Source of the DNA: Streptomyces xylophagus
GTDB lineage: Bacteria; Actinomycetota; Actinomycetes; Streptomycetales; Streptomycetaceae
NCBI RefSeq assembly: GCF_000716435.1
Contig: NZ_JNWO01000049.1
Location: 1-34,151 of the forward strand
Direction: 5' to 3'
Length of the DNA: 34,151 bases
How positions within the stretch are numbered: position 1 is the first letter of the stretch; each line of letters begins with the position of its first letter. Positions 10,483 to 18,903 of this stretch are shown here, piece by piece. A program made the position numbers and the translations under genes. Below the pieces are notes generated by a model. The model did not search any database. It worked only from the letters and a program-made list of their open reading frames with translations, and was not told the DNA's origin.

Positions 10483-11217
10483 CTACTCCCAGCGGAACCA
10501 GCGCGAGGCGGCGCCCGTCAGCAGCAGCGTCCACATCGCGAGCACCCCGACGTGCGCCCAGCCCGGCCAGTGCCCCGCCGCCGCCCGGTTCAGGGCCTCG
10601 GCGGCGGCGCCGAACGGGGTGTAGCCGACGATCCGGGCCATGACGTCCGGCATGGAGTTCACCGGGATCCACACGCCCGCGCAGAACATCATCGGGAAGA
10701 ACACCGCCGATCCGATGGCGCCGGCGATCTTCGTGGTCCGGGACAGCGCGGAGACCACCGCGCCCAGCGCGAGCGCGGCCAGGATCGCCAGGAGCAGGGC
10801 GAGGAGATAGCCGTAGGGCTGCTTCGGGAGGCGTACGTCGAAGGCGAGGCGGCCGACGAGCAGCGCGCACAGGGCGGAGGCCAGGGCCGCCGTGCCGTAG
10901 ACCAGCATCTGGGCGGAGAGGAGGACGGAGGGGCGGACCGGGGTGGCGGACATGCGGCGGAGGATGCCGCGTTCGCGGTAGCCGGTGAGGTTCTGCGGCA
11001 TCGACTGGAGCGCGCCGACGATCATGCCGAGCAGGACGGCCACCGGGACGTACACATCGATCGTGCGTAGACCGCCGAGGTCGGCCTCGTGGTGGCGGAA
11101 GCCCGGGATGGAGCCCAGGATCACCAGGAGCAGGGTGGGGAAGAGCAGGATCCAGAAGAGGGCGCCCGGTTCGCGGCGGAAGAGGCGCAACTCGGTGCGC
11201 AGGACTGCGGTGTTCAT
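10483..11217 (-). CDS. ABC-2 type transporter permease
   Basis: A 244-residue integral membrane protein with six predicted helices, typical of ABC-2 exporter permeases such as drug or lipid exporters. Helices are visible at LFWILLFPTLLLVILG, VYVPVAVLLGMIVGAL, an Ala/Leu-rich segment after RPSVLLSAQM, LLALLLAILAALALGAVVSAL, AIGSAVFFPMMFCAGVWIP, and the C-terminal VGVLAMWTLLLTG. Its ATG overlaps the ATPase stop as ATGA, so the two are translated together in one complex. One permease is encoded, so the functional transporter is presumably a permease homodimer with two ATPase copies. The export substrate cannot be read from sequence. Confidence 0.94.
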   Translation of the reverse strand: MNTAVLRTELRLFRREPGALFWILLFPTLLLVILGSIPGFRHHEADLGGLRTIDVYVPVAVLLGMIVGALQSMPQNLTGYRERGILRRMSATPVRPSVLLSAQMLVYGTAALASALCALLVGRLAFDVRLPKQPYGYLLALLLAILAALALGAVVSALSRTTKIAGAIGSAVFFPMMFCAGVWIPVNSMPDVMARIVGYTPFGAAAEALNRAAAGHWPGWAHVGVLAMWTLLLTGAASRWFRWE

Positions 11218-12125
11218 CGGGCGACCTCCGTCAGGTCCAGGAACGCGTCGTCCAACGTGGCGTCGGAGACCCGGAGTTGATGGGCGGTGATGTGGTTGCG
11301 GGCGAGCAGGGTGATGACGGCGTTGACGGTCTCGTCGGACCCGGAGAGCGTGATCCGGCCGTCCTTGTGCTCGACCGACACGAGCGCGGGCAGCGCGTTC
11401 AGGTCACCCTCGTCCAGGGGCGCGGAGGGCGTGAAGCTGATGACCGTGGAGCCGGCCGAGCGACGGATCAGGCCCTCCGGGGTGTCCAGGGCGGCCACCC
11501 GACCCTTGTCGATCACGGCGATCCGGTCGCAGAGGCGCTGCGCCTCCTCCATGAAGTGGGTGACGAGCAGGACGGTCACCCCGCTCGCCCGGACGTCCTC
11601 GATGAGCTGCCAGGTGTCGCGGCGGGCGCGCGGGTCGAGCCCGGTGGTCAGTTCGTCGAGGACGACGACCCGGGGGTTCCCGATGAGCGCGAGCGCGATG
11701 AACAGCCGCTGCTTCTGCCCGCCGGACAGCTTCGCGAACCGGGTGGTCAACTTGGCGGTCAGACCGAGGCGTTCGGCCAGCGGCTGCCAGTCGGCGGGGT
11801 GCGGATAGAAGGACGCGTACAGCTCCAGGGCCTCGCGGACGGTGAGCTTGGCCTGGAGTTCGCTCTCCTGGAGCTGGGCGCCGAGGACCCGGGCGACCTG
11901 CTCGTGGTCGGCGACGGGGTCGAGGCCGGTGACGCGGACCCGGCCGGCGTCGGGGACACGCAGGCCCTCGACGCACTCGACGGTGGTGGTCTTGCCGGCG
12001 CCGTTCGGGCCGAGGATCCCGAAGATCTCGCCCTCCTCGACGGCGAAGGAGACACCATCGACGACGGCCCGGCCGCCGTAGGACTTGCGCAGTGCGGTGA
12101 CTTCGATGACAGGGGTGGCTGACAT
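11214..12125 (-). CDS. ABC transporter ATP-binding protein (drug-export type)
   Basis: A 303-residue cytoplasmic ATPase that powers the adjacent permease. It has Walker A GPNGAGKTT, signature LSGGQKQRL, Walker B VVVLDELTTGLD with the catalytic Glu intact, and H-loop VTHFMEEA. A C-terminal extension of about 80 residues follows the ATPase core, as in DrrA/CcmA-type exporters. I chose ATG at 12125 (MSATPVIEV) because the ABC fold starts there; an in-frame ATG at 12188 would add 21 unrelated residues and overlap the palindrome upstream. No strong ribosome site is visible. It is the first gene of the operon running down to 8551. A 20-bp palindrome lies 58 bases upstream of the start. Confidence 0.95.
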   Translation of the reverse strand: MSATPVIEVTALRKSYGGRAVVDGVSFAVEEGEIFGILGPNGAGKTTTVECVEGLRVPDAGRVRVTGLDPVADHEQVARVLGAQLQESELQAKLTVREALELYASFYPHPADWQPLAERLGLTAKLTTRFAKLSGGQKQRLFIALALIGNPRVVVLDELTTGLDPRARRDTWQLIEDVRASGVTVLLVTHFMEEAQRLCDRIAVIDKGRVAALDTPEGLIRRSAGSTVISFTPSAPLDEGDLNALPALVSVEHKDGRITLSGSDETVNAVITLLARNHITAHQLRVSDATLDDAFLDLTEVAR

Positions 12126-12182
12126 GCTTCGAGGGTCCCGTCGGGGCCGGGCCGGGCACATCGGCCATCGCGCTCGACCGGA

Positions 12183-12202
12183 CATCAACCGATCGGTTGA
12201 TG
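12183..12202. promoter_or_regulatory. Perfect 20-bp palindrome, probable operator
   Basis: CATCAACCGATCGGTTGATG is perfectly self-complementary. It lies in the divergent region between the ABC/two-component operon (start 12125) and the ABC exporter pair (start 12328). The size, perfect symmetry and position fit a TetR-like dimer site. No TetR gene is in the window. That it is an operator is inference. Confidence 0.65.
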
Positions 12203-12204
12203 CC

Positions 12205-12261
12205 GTCCTACGACCCCGCCGACCGTGCTGTACGACCCCACGGACCCGCAGGTCGTAGGAC
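12205..12261. promoter_or_regulatory. TACGACC repeat cluster in the divergent region
   Basis: GTCCTACGACC (12205-12215) has its exact reverse complement GGTCGTAGGAC at 12251-12261. TACGACCCC occurs directly at 12209-12217 and again at 12231-12239, 22 bases apart, which is about two helical turns. Such spaced direct and inverted copies suit cooperative binding by a dimeric regulator, possibly the LuxR-type regulator of the adjacent operon (inference). Confidence 0.45.
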
Positions 12262-12327
12262 CAGCGGCGGACTCGGGTCCGGCCAAAACTAGGTGGGCAC
12301 TGTCAGTGGTGGTCCGTAGGCTCGCCC

Positions 12328-14148
12328 GTGATGACCACGACACCCGCCTCCGCCGAGGACCGCTCCGACCGGTCCGCCGTCCGCGTCCTGCTGCGGCTGT
12401 GGCCGTACGTCCGGCCCGTGCGGGTACGGCTGTTCAGCGCGGCCGGGGTCGCGATCGTCGCCTCCTGTACGGGGCTGGTGATCCCGCTCGTCCTGAAGTG
12501 GATGGTGGACGGGCCGGTCGCCGACCGGGACCCGGCGGGCGTGTGGCTCGGCGCGCTGTATCTGCTGCTGCTCGGGCTCGCGGAGGCGCTGCTGTTCGGG
12601 CTGCGGCGCTGGCTGGTGGCGCGTCCGCTGTCACGGGTCGAGGCCGACATGCGGGCGGATCTGTACCGGCGGCTCCAGCGGCTGCCGGTGGCCTTCCACG
12701 ACCGGTGGCCCTCGGGCCAGCTGCTGTCCCGGGGCACCACGGATCTGATGCTGCTGCGCATGTTCCTCGCCTTCCCGCTGACGTTCCTGCTGGTCAACGC
12801 GGTGACGATCCTGGTGGGCGTAGTCATCCTGGTTCTTCAGGACTGGACGCTGGGTCTGGTGCTCCTGGGACCCGCCGTACCCGTGATGGTCACCTGTGTG
12901 ATCTTCGAGAGGCGGTACGCGCACGTGGCGCGCCTCGCGCAGGACCAGGTCGGCGATCTGACGACGGTCGTCGAGGAGAGCGTCCTCGGCATCCGCATCA
13001 TCAAGGGCTTCGGCCGCCACCGCAGCCAGGCGCACGCGTTCCGCGAACTCACCCGCGAGCTACGCGGCACCGAGCTGCGCAAGGCCGGCCTGCTGGCGAC
13101 GATCTGGGGCGTCATCGTGACGCTCCCCGAACTGTCCATCGGCGCGGCCCTGGTCCTCGGCACCGTGCAGGTGGCCGACGGCAACCTGTCGGCGGGAACG
13201 CTGGTGGCCTTCCTCTCCACAGCACTGGCCCTGCGCTGGCCGGTGGAGTCCATCGGCTTCCTACTGGCGATGAGCCAAGAAGCGGCGACGGCAACGGAGC
13301 GCTACTTCGAGGTAATGGACGAAACCCCGGAAGAGGAGACTCCCTTTAGGGGCGCGGGGAACTGCGCGACCAGCCCCCACGCACCCGCACCCGACAACGA
13401 CGGCATCCGTTTCTCCACAGTCTCCTTCCGCTACCCCGACGCCCCGCCCGATTCCCCACCAATCCTCGAAGACATAGACCTGCACATCAGACCCGGCGAA
13501 TCCATGGCCCTCGTCGGCGCCACCGGCACAGGCAAAACCACCCTCACCGCACTCGTCCCCCGCCTACACGAGGTGACATCGGGCCACATCACACTCGACG
13601 GCGAGGACATCACCGCCATGTCCCGCAAAACGCTGCGCGCCCTCGTCGCCGTGGCCTTCGAGGAGCCCACGCTGTTCTCGGCAAGCGTCGGGGAGAACGT
13701 ACTGATGGGCGCCGAACACAGCGCAGGACAGCCCGAGTTGGAGCGGGCGCTGGCCGTAGCGCAGGCAGACTTCACGTACGCGCTGCCCCAGGGCACGGAC
13801 ACCCAGGTGGGCGAGCAGGGCCTGAGCCTCTCCGGCGGCCAGCGGCAACGGCTGGCGCTGGCAAGGGCGGTGGTCGGAAAACCCCGCTTCCTGGTCCTCG
13901 ACGACCCGCTCTCCGCGCTGGACGTCCACACCGAGGCCGCCGTAGAAGCCGCGCTGCGCCACGTCCTCGCGGACACCACGGCGTTGATCGTCGCCCACCG
14001 CCCGTCCACGGTGCTGCTCGCCGACCGCGTCGCCCTGCTGTCGGGCGGCCGTATCACCGCGGTCGGCACCCATCACGAACTGCTGCGCACGAACGCGGAG
14101 TACGCGCATCTCATGTCGGGAGCCGACCACCAGGGGGACGAACGATGA
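12328..14148 (+). CDS. ABC exporter half-transporter, subunit with degenerate catalytic Glu
   Basis: A 606-residue protein with an N-terminal six-helix transmembrane domain (about residues 25-310) and a C-terminal ATPase domain, exporting from cytoplasm outward. Walker A is GATGTGKTT (Lys403), the signature is LSGGQ (501-505), and the H-loop is AHRPS (His557). Walker B reads FLVLDDPLSALD, so Asp526 replaces the usual catalytic Glu; this is the mark of the non-hydrolysing site of heterodimeric exporters. The start is GTG 12328 or the adjacent ATG 12331. The linker at residues 341-351 is encoded by an intergenic-type repeat (see 13348-13380). It overlaps the next gene by ATGA, so both halves are made together. 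Confidence 0.94.
   Translation: MMTTTPASAEDRSDRSAVRVLLRLWPYVRPVRVRLFSAAGVAIVASCTGLVIPLVLKWMVDGPVADRDPAGVWLGALYLLLLGLAEALLFGLRRWLVARPLSRVEADMRADLYRRLQRLPVAFHDRWPSGQLLSRGTTDLMLLRMFLAFPLTFLLVNAVTILVGVVILVLQDWTLGLVLLGPAVPVMVTCVIFERRYAHVARLAQDQVGDLTTVVEESVLGIRIIKGFGRHRSQAHAFRELTRELRGTELRKAGLLATIWGVIVTLPELSIGAALVLGTVQVADGNLSAGTLVAFLSTALALRWPVESIGFLLAMSQEAATATERYFEVMDETPEEETPFRGAGNCATSPHAPAPDNDGIRFSTVSFRYPDAPPDSPPILEDIDLHIRPGESMALVGATGTGKTTLTALVPRLHEVTSGHITLDGEDITAMSRKTLRALVAVAFEEPTLFSASVGENVLMGAEHSAGQPELERALAVAQADFTYALPQGTDTQVGEQGLSLSGGQRQRLALARAVVGKPRFLVLDDPLSALDVHTEAAVEAALRHVLADTTALIVAHRPSTVLLADRVALLSGGRITAVGTHHELLRTNAEYAHLMSGADHQGDER
13348..13380 (+). repeat. Streptomyces-type intergenic repeat, in frame inside the exporter gene
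   Basis: A 33-base stretch (AGGGGCGCGGGG, AACT, GCGCGACCAGCCCCCAC) identical to 20702-20734. It can fold, with GGGGC at one end pairing with GCCCC at the other. Here it lies inside the coding sequence and is read in frame as a short linker (RGAGNCATSPH) between the membrane and ATPase domains. I recall this repeat as a common intergenic element of Streptomyces chromosomes, so a coding copy is unusual. Confidence 0.85.
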
Positions 14149-16007
14149 CCGCGGCCACCACCTCCGCCCCCACCACCGGCGACGACGACCGGGAACCGCC
14201 GCGCCCGCCCGCCGCCGACGACCCCTTCGACCGGGACGTCCTGCCCACTCCCCCGGGCGCGACCCGTGCGCTGCTGGGCTCGCTGCTGGCGCCGATGAAG
14301 GCCCGCGTCGCCGTCACGTCGCTGCTCCTGCTGCTCCAGCAGGCGGCCGTGCAGGCGGGCCCGCTGCTGGTGGCGTACGCCATCGACCGTGCGGTACCGG
14401 CGTTCCGGGACCACGACCGCGGTCCGCTGATCGCCGTCGGGGTGGGTTACCTGCTGTGCGCGCTGGTCTCCGGCGGACTCCAGTACGCGTTCGTCGGTGC
14501 GTCGGCCCGCGTCAGCCAGGACGTGCTGCTCGATCTGCGCGGCCGGATCTTCCGGCACGCGCAGGCCCTCAGCATCGACTTCCACGAGCGCTACACCTCG
14601 GGCCGGCTCATCTCCCGCTCCACCGCGGACGTCGAGGCGCTGCGCGAACTGCTCAACGAGGGCCTCCAGGAACTGATCGTGGTCGTCCTGTCCTTCGTCT
14701 ACATCTCGGCGATGCTGCTCTGGCTGGACCTTGGCCTCGGCGCGGTCGCGGTGGCGTCCTTCGTGCCGTTGTATCTGCTGGTGCGGATCTACCAGCGGCG
14801 CGCGGTGCGGGTGTACGCGGCGCGGTCCACGGCCATCGCCCGGGTGATCGTGAAGTTCGTGGAGACGATGAACGGCATCCGGCCGGTCCGCGCGTTCCGC
14901 CGCGAGGACGTCAACGACGCCGACTTCGCCGTCCTCAACAAACGGCACGAACGCTCCAACGGCAACGCCCTGTTGGAGATGGCCCGCTATGTCACCGGCT
15001 CCCGCCTGGTCGCCAACACGACCGTCGCGGTGATCGTGCTGTGGGGCGCCTACCGGGTCGCGGACGGCTCACTGGAACTGGGTGTGCTGGCGGCGGCCGT
15101 CCTGTATCTACGGCGTCTCTACGACCCGATCGACCGGCTCGGCATGTTCCTCAACTCCTACCAGTCGGCGGCGGCCTCCCTGGAGAAGATCGCGGGCCTG
15201 CTGGCCCAGACCCCCTCCGTCCCCGAGCCCTCAACACCCGTACAGCTTCCGGCCCTTGAGTCGGAGCAGCCCGGCCGCGAGGTCGTCTTCGACGGGGTCG
15301 GCTTCACCTACCGCACCGGTGGCGAGGTCCTCCCCCGCTTCGACCTCACCCTGCCAGCCGGGCAGACCGTCGCCGTCGTCGGCTCCACCGGCGCCGGCAA
15401 GTCCACCCTGGCCAAGCTCCTGGCCCGTTTCTACGACCCCTCCGAGGGCCGGGTCCTGCTGGACGGCGTCGACCTGCGCGAGCTCGCGGGGCCCGAACTG
15501 CGGCGCGGGGTGGTGATGGTGACGCAGGAGGCGTTCCTGTTCTCCGGCACGGTCGCCGAGAACATCGCGATCGGCCGCCCGGACGCGACCCGTGAGGAGA
15601 TCGAGGGCGCGGCGAAGGCGATCGGCGCGCACGACTTCATCAGCTCCCTGCCCGACGGCTACGACACGGACGTACGCAAGCGGGGCGGCCGTATCTCGGC
15701 GGGCCAGCGTCAACTCGTCGCGTTCGCACGGGCGTTGCTCGCCGACCCGGCGGTCCTCATCCTCGACGAGGCGACCAGCTCCCTCGACATACCCGGCGAA
15801 CGGGCCGTGCAGCGCGCCATGTCGACGGTCCTGCGCGGCCGTACGGCGGTGGTGATCGCGCACCGGCTGTCCACGGTCGAGATCGCGGACCGGGTGCTGG
15901 TCATGGAACACGGGCGGGTCGTCGAGGACGGCAGCCCGGCCGACCTGATCGCGGGGACGGGGCGGTTCGCGGATCTGCACCGGGCTTGGCGGGACAGCCT
16001 GGCGTGA
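14145..16007 (+). CDS. ABC exporter half-transporter, catalytic partner subunit
   Basis: A 620-residue half-transporter, the likely partner of the gene before it (ATGA overlap). An N-terminal Pro/Asp-rich cytoplasmic tail of about 45 residues precedes six membrane helices. The ATPase domain has Walker [10 protein letters not shown] (Lys419), Walker [12 protein letters not shown] with catalytic Glu542, and H-loop AHRLST (His573). Its signature is ISAGQ (517-521) instead of LSGGQ. In a heterodimer this altered signature faces the Asp526 site of the partner, making one degenerate site, while its own Glu542 site faces the partner's normal LSGGQ. That matches heterodimeric exporters such as TM287/288 and BmrCD. 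The substrate is unknown; multidrug or lipid export is possible. Confidence 0.95.
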   Translation: MTAATTSAPTTGDDDREPPRPPAADDPFDRDVLPTPPGATRALLGSLLAPMKARVAVTSLLLLLQQAAVQAGPLLVAYAIDRAVPAFRDHDRGPLIAVGVGYLLCALVSGGLQYAFVGASARVSQDVLLDLRGRIFRHAQALSIDFHERYTSGRLISRSTADVEALRELLNEGLQELIVVVLSFVYISAMLLWLDLGLGAVAVASFVPLYLLVRIYQRRAVRVYAARSTAIARVIVKFVETMNGIRPVRAFRREDVNDADFAVLNKRHERSNGNALLEMARYVTGSRLVANTTVAVIVLWGAYRVADGSLELGVLAAAVLYLRRLYDPIDRLGMFLNSYQSAAASLEKIAGLLAQTPSVPEPSTPVQLPALESEQPGREVVFDGVGFTYRTGGEVLPRFDLTLPAGQTVAVVGSTGAGKSTLAKLLARFYDPSEGRVLLDGVDLRELAGPELRRGVVMVTQEAFLFSGTVAENIAIGRPDATREEIEGAAKAIGAHDFISSLPDGYDTDVRKRGGRISAGQRQLVAFARALLADPAVLILDEATSSLDIPGERAVQRAMSTVLRGRTAVVIAHRLSTVEIADRVLVMEHGRVVEDGSPADLIAGTGRFADLHRAWRDSLA

Positions 16008-16022
16008 GCGAGGTGTCCGCGC

Positions 16023-16069
16023 TTGCCAACCGGAACCTTGTTCCGTATCGTTTCCGGAACAAGGTTCCG
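16023..16069 (+). promoter_or_regulatory. Promoter with two tandem palindromic operators before the hydrolase
   Basis: CGGAACCTTGTTCCG (16031-16045) and CGGAACAAGGTTCCG (16055-16069) are each palindromes of CGGAAC-N3-GTTCCG, and each is the reverse complement of the other. Their centres are 24 bases apart. TTGCCA (16023-16028) and TATCGT (16046-16051) form a -35/-10 pair with exact 17-base spacing; the first operator fills the spacer and the second covers the expected start site. This is the layout of TetR-type repression. The hydrolase ATG is at 16150. The regulator gene is not nearby. Confidence 0.7.
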
Positions 16070-16149
16070 CTTAACTCGCGCGCGCTGCTCGCCCCGTCGC
16101 TGTGGCGCCGCTGAGACCCACTCGACGCACAGGGAACGGAAGCACAGCC

Positions 16150-17058
16150 ATGTCCGACTCGAACACCGCGATCGTGTCCGTGAAGCCGGTCGTCCTGCCC
16201 GCCCCGGGCCGCGGCGAGGACCTCCGGGTCCGCGTCTCCGCGCCCGTGACCGGCGGCGATCTGCCCGTCATCGTCTTCTCGCACGGCTTCGGCTGGTCGA
16301 TGGACGGCTACGCCCCGCTGGCGGACCACTGGGCCGCGCACGGCTTCGTGGTCGTCCAGCCGACCCATCTCGACTCCAGGACGCTCGGCCTCCCGCACGA
16401 GGACCCTCGCTTCCCCCGGATCTGGCGCTTCCGCGTCGAGGACCTCAAGCGCGTACTGGACGGTCTCGACGTCCTGGAGGCCTCCGTGCCGAGTCTCGCG
16501 GGGCGCGTCGACCGCGACCGCGTCGCCGTGGCCGGCCACTCCTGGGGAGCCCAGACGGCGAGCACGCTGCTGGGCGCGCGCGTCCTCGACCCCGACGGCG
16601 TACCCGGCGACGACCTGTCCGACCCCCGTGTCAAGGCGGGTGTCCTGCTCGCCCTGACCGGCCTGGGCGACGACCTGACCCCGTTCGCCGCCGAGCAACT
16701 CCCTTTCATGCGGCCGTCGTTCGCCACGATGACCACACCGGCGCTGATCGTCGCCGGTGACCACGACCAGTCCCAGCTCTCCACCCGCGGACCGGACTGG
16801 TTCACCGACCCCTACACCTACAGTCCCGGCGACAAGACCCTGCTCACGCTCTACGGCGCGGAGCACTCACTCGGCGGCATCCCCGGATACGAGGTCGCCG
16901 AGACGACGGACGAGAGCCCCGCCCGCGTCGCCCTGCTCCAGCACCTCACCACGGCGTTCCTGCGCAGCGCCCTCCACCCCGAGGACACCGGCTGGAAGAC
17001 GGCGGTCGCCGCGTTGGAGCAGGACCCCGACCCGCTGGGGAAGTTGCAGAGCAAGTAG
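16150..17058 (+). CDS. Alpha/beta hydrolase (chlorophyllase/PAF-acetylhydrolase-like)
   Basis: A 302-residue alpha/beta hydrolase without a signal peptide, so probably cytoplasmic. The sequence VIVFSHGFGWSMDGYAPLAD gives the oxyanion-loop region after strand 3. GHSWGAQT carries the nucleophile Ser131. A late Asp in VAGDHDQSQ (about residue 205) and His239 in GAEHSLGG complete a plausible Ser-Asp-His triad. ATG 16150 has GGAAG about 8 bases upstream. The gene stands between two ABC exporter pairs on the same strand and has its own promoter with tandem operators, which suggests induction by a small molecule. A detoxifying esterase role is plausible but only inference. Confidence 0.9.
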   Translation: MSDSNTAIVSVKPVVLPAPGRGEDLRVRVSAPVTGGDLPVIVFSHGFGWSMDGYAPLADHWAAHGFVVVQPTHLDSRTLGLPHEDPRFPRIWRFRVEDLKRVLDGLDVLEASVPSLAGRVDRDRVAVAGHSWGAQTASTLLGARVLDPDGVPGDDLSDPRVKAGVLLALTGLGDDLTPFAAEQLPFMRPSFATMTTPALIVAGDHDQSQLSTRGPDWFTDPYTYSPGDKTLLTLYGAEHSLGGIPGYEVAETTDESPARVALLQHLTTAFLRSALHPEDTGWKTAVAALEQDPDPLGKLQSK

Positions 17059-17190
17059 CGGTAGCGGGGTAATTCACCGCCCCCGATATTCGATGGGCAA
17101 CCGCGCTCACGCTCGGTAATCTTCGATGCCTCCAACCACACCAGGATCGCTCGCGGCTGCCCGCGCTCGGCAGCCCGGGCAAGGAGGCAC

Positions 17191-18903
17191 ATGATCAAGG
17201 CGGACGAGGATCCCGGGACACCCGACTGTCGGGGCGGCTGGCGGTTCCTGTGGTGGCTGGTGCTGCGGCAGCCCGGGCGGGCGGTGTCCGGCGCGCTGCT
17301 GTCGAGCGTGTGGATGGTGCTGATGGCGGCGGCGCCGTATCTGATGTCCCGGGCGGTCGACGACGGGCTGGTGCCGGGGCATCTGGGCACGCTGGCCTGG
17401 TGGACCGGGGTGCTGTTCGTGGTCGGCGCGGTCAACTCGTGGCTGAGCATCATGCGCCACCGCACGATGACCCGGGTGCGGATCGACGCCAACTTCCGCA
17501 CGGTGAAACTGATCGTCGGGCAGGCGGTCCGCCTCGGCGCGGTGCTGTCGCGCCGCGCACGGGCCGGTGAGGTCATCACGATCGGCGTCGGCGACGTGTG
17601 GACGATCGCCCAGTCCCTGACGGTCGTCGGCCCCGGCTTCGGCGCCCTCGTCGTCTACGGCGTCGTCGCCGGCGTGCTGCTGTCGATCTCGGCGCCGCTG
17701 GCCGCCGTAGTACTGCTCGGTGTGCCGGTGATCGCGCTGCTCGCGGGGCCGTTGACGATGCGCCTGCAGAGTGTGGAGACGGAGTACCGCGAGCGGCAGA
17801 GCGTGCTGACCGCGCGCATCGGCGATCTCGCGGGCGGTCTGCGTGTCCTCAACGGCCTGGGCGGCAAAGGGTTGTTCGCGGACGCGTTCCGGCGCGACTC
17901 GCAGCGGCTGCGCGTACAGGGCTACCGGGTGGGCGCGGTGGCCAGCTGGGTGCAGGCGATCGGTCTCGGGCTGCCGACGCTGTTCCTCGCCGTGGTGACC
18001 TGGCTCGCGGCCCGGCTGGCGGCCCAAGGGCGGCTCAGCATCGGCGAGTTGGTCGCCGTGTACGGCTATGTGGCCGTTCTGATCGGCCCGGTGGCCTTCT
18101 TCGTCCAGATGGTCTACGAGCTCAGCCGGGGCGTGGTGGCCGCGCGGAGGGTCGTAGCGCTGCTGCGGTTGGAGCCCGTGCCGGACACCGGGACGTCGGC
18201 CGCGCCCGCCGAACCGGCCGTGTTGCACGATCCGGACTCGGGGGTGCGGGTGCTGCCGGGGCGGCTGACGGCGTTGGTCGGGGCGCGGCCCGGGGACGCG
18301 TTGGGCGTGGTGGACCGGCTCGGCCGGTACGCGCCGTCCGTGGCGACCTGGGGCGGGGTGCGACTGGACGCGGTTCCGCTGGCCGAGGTGCGGGCGCGGA
18401 TCCTGGTCGCCGACAACGAGGCCGACCTGTTCGCCGGTTCGCTGCGGGAGGTGGTGGCCGGGCGCCGGGAGCGGTCGGCGGAGGCGCTGGCGAAAGCCGT
18501 GCACGCGTGCGCCGCCGACGACATCGTGCAGGGGCTGCCGGAGGGGTTGGACTCGGCGGTGGCCGCCCAGGGGCGCAGTCTCTCCGGGGGACAACGTCAA
18601 CGGGTGCGGCTGGTACGGGCGTTGCTCGCCGAGCCGGAGGTGCTGCTCGCGGTGGAGCCGACCTCGGCCCTCGACGCCCACACAGAGGCGGTGGTCGCGC
18701 GGCGGCTGCACGCGGAGCGCACGGGCCGTACGACGGTGGTCACCACGACGTCCCCGCTGGTCCTCGACCGGGCGGACACCGTGCACTACCTGGTCGACGG
18801 CAAGGTCGCGGCCAGCGGCACACACCGCGGGCTACTGGACTACGAGCCCGGCTACCGCGCGCTGGTTGCCCGGGACACGGACGCGGAGGAGATCGTACGG
18901 TGA
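17191..18903 (+). CDS. ABC half-transporter with a catalytically dead ATPase domain
   Basis: A 570-residue exporter-type protein with six membrane helices followed by an ATPase domain that has lost most catalytic residues. The Walker A position reads GARPGDAL (364-371): Ala370 replaces the Lys and Leu371 the Ser/Thr. Walker B reads VLLAVEPTSALD: Val488 replaces the Asp, although Glu489 remains. The H-loop position reads VTTTSPL, with Thr near 519 instead of His. The signature LSGGQRQR (464-471) is intact. It can therefore complete the ATP site of a partner but not bind ATP normally itself. AAGGAGG lies 3 bases before the ATG. A GTGA overlap joins it to the partner gene. The open reading frame is undamaged, so it is not a pseudogene. 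Confidence 0.93.
   Translation: MIKADEDPGTPDCRGGWRFLWWLVLRQPGRAVSGALLSSVWMVLMAAAPYLMSRAVDDGLVPGHLGTLAWWTGVLFVVGAVNSWLSIMRHRTMTRVRIDANFRTVKLIVGQAVRLGAVLSRRARAGEVITIGVGDVWTIAQSLTVVGPGFGALVVYGVVAGVLLSISAPLAAVVLLGVPVIALLAGPLTMRLQSVETEYRERQSVLTARIGDLAGGLRVLNGLGGKGLFADAFRRDSQRLRVQGYRVGAVASWVQAIGLGLPTLFLAVVTWLAARLAAQGRLSIGELVAVYGYVAVLIGPVAFFVQMVYELSRGVVAARRVVALLRLEPVPDTGTSAAPAEPAVLHDPDSGVRVLPGRLTALVGARPGDALGVVDRLGRYAPSVATWGGVRLDAVPLAEVRARILVADNEADLFAGSLREVVAGRRERSAEALAKAVHACAADDIVQGLPEGLDSAVAAQGRSLSGGQRQRVRLVRALLAEPEVLLAVEPTSALDAHTEAVVARRLHAERTGRTTVVTTTSPLVLDRADTVHYLVDGKVAASGTHRGLLDYEPGYRALVARDTDAEEIVR

Noticed and set aside
17598..18899. A 434-codon N-terminal extension of the last ABC gene
   Set aside because: It overlaps the preceding ABC gene in another frame and encodes Arg/Gly-rich sequence; the GTG at 18900 with GTGA overlap gives a normal protein length.
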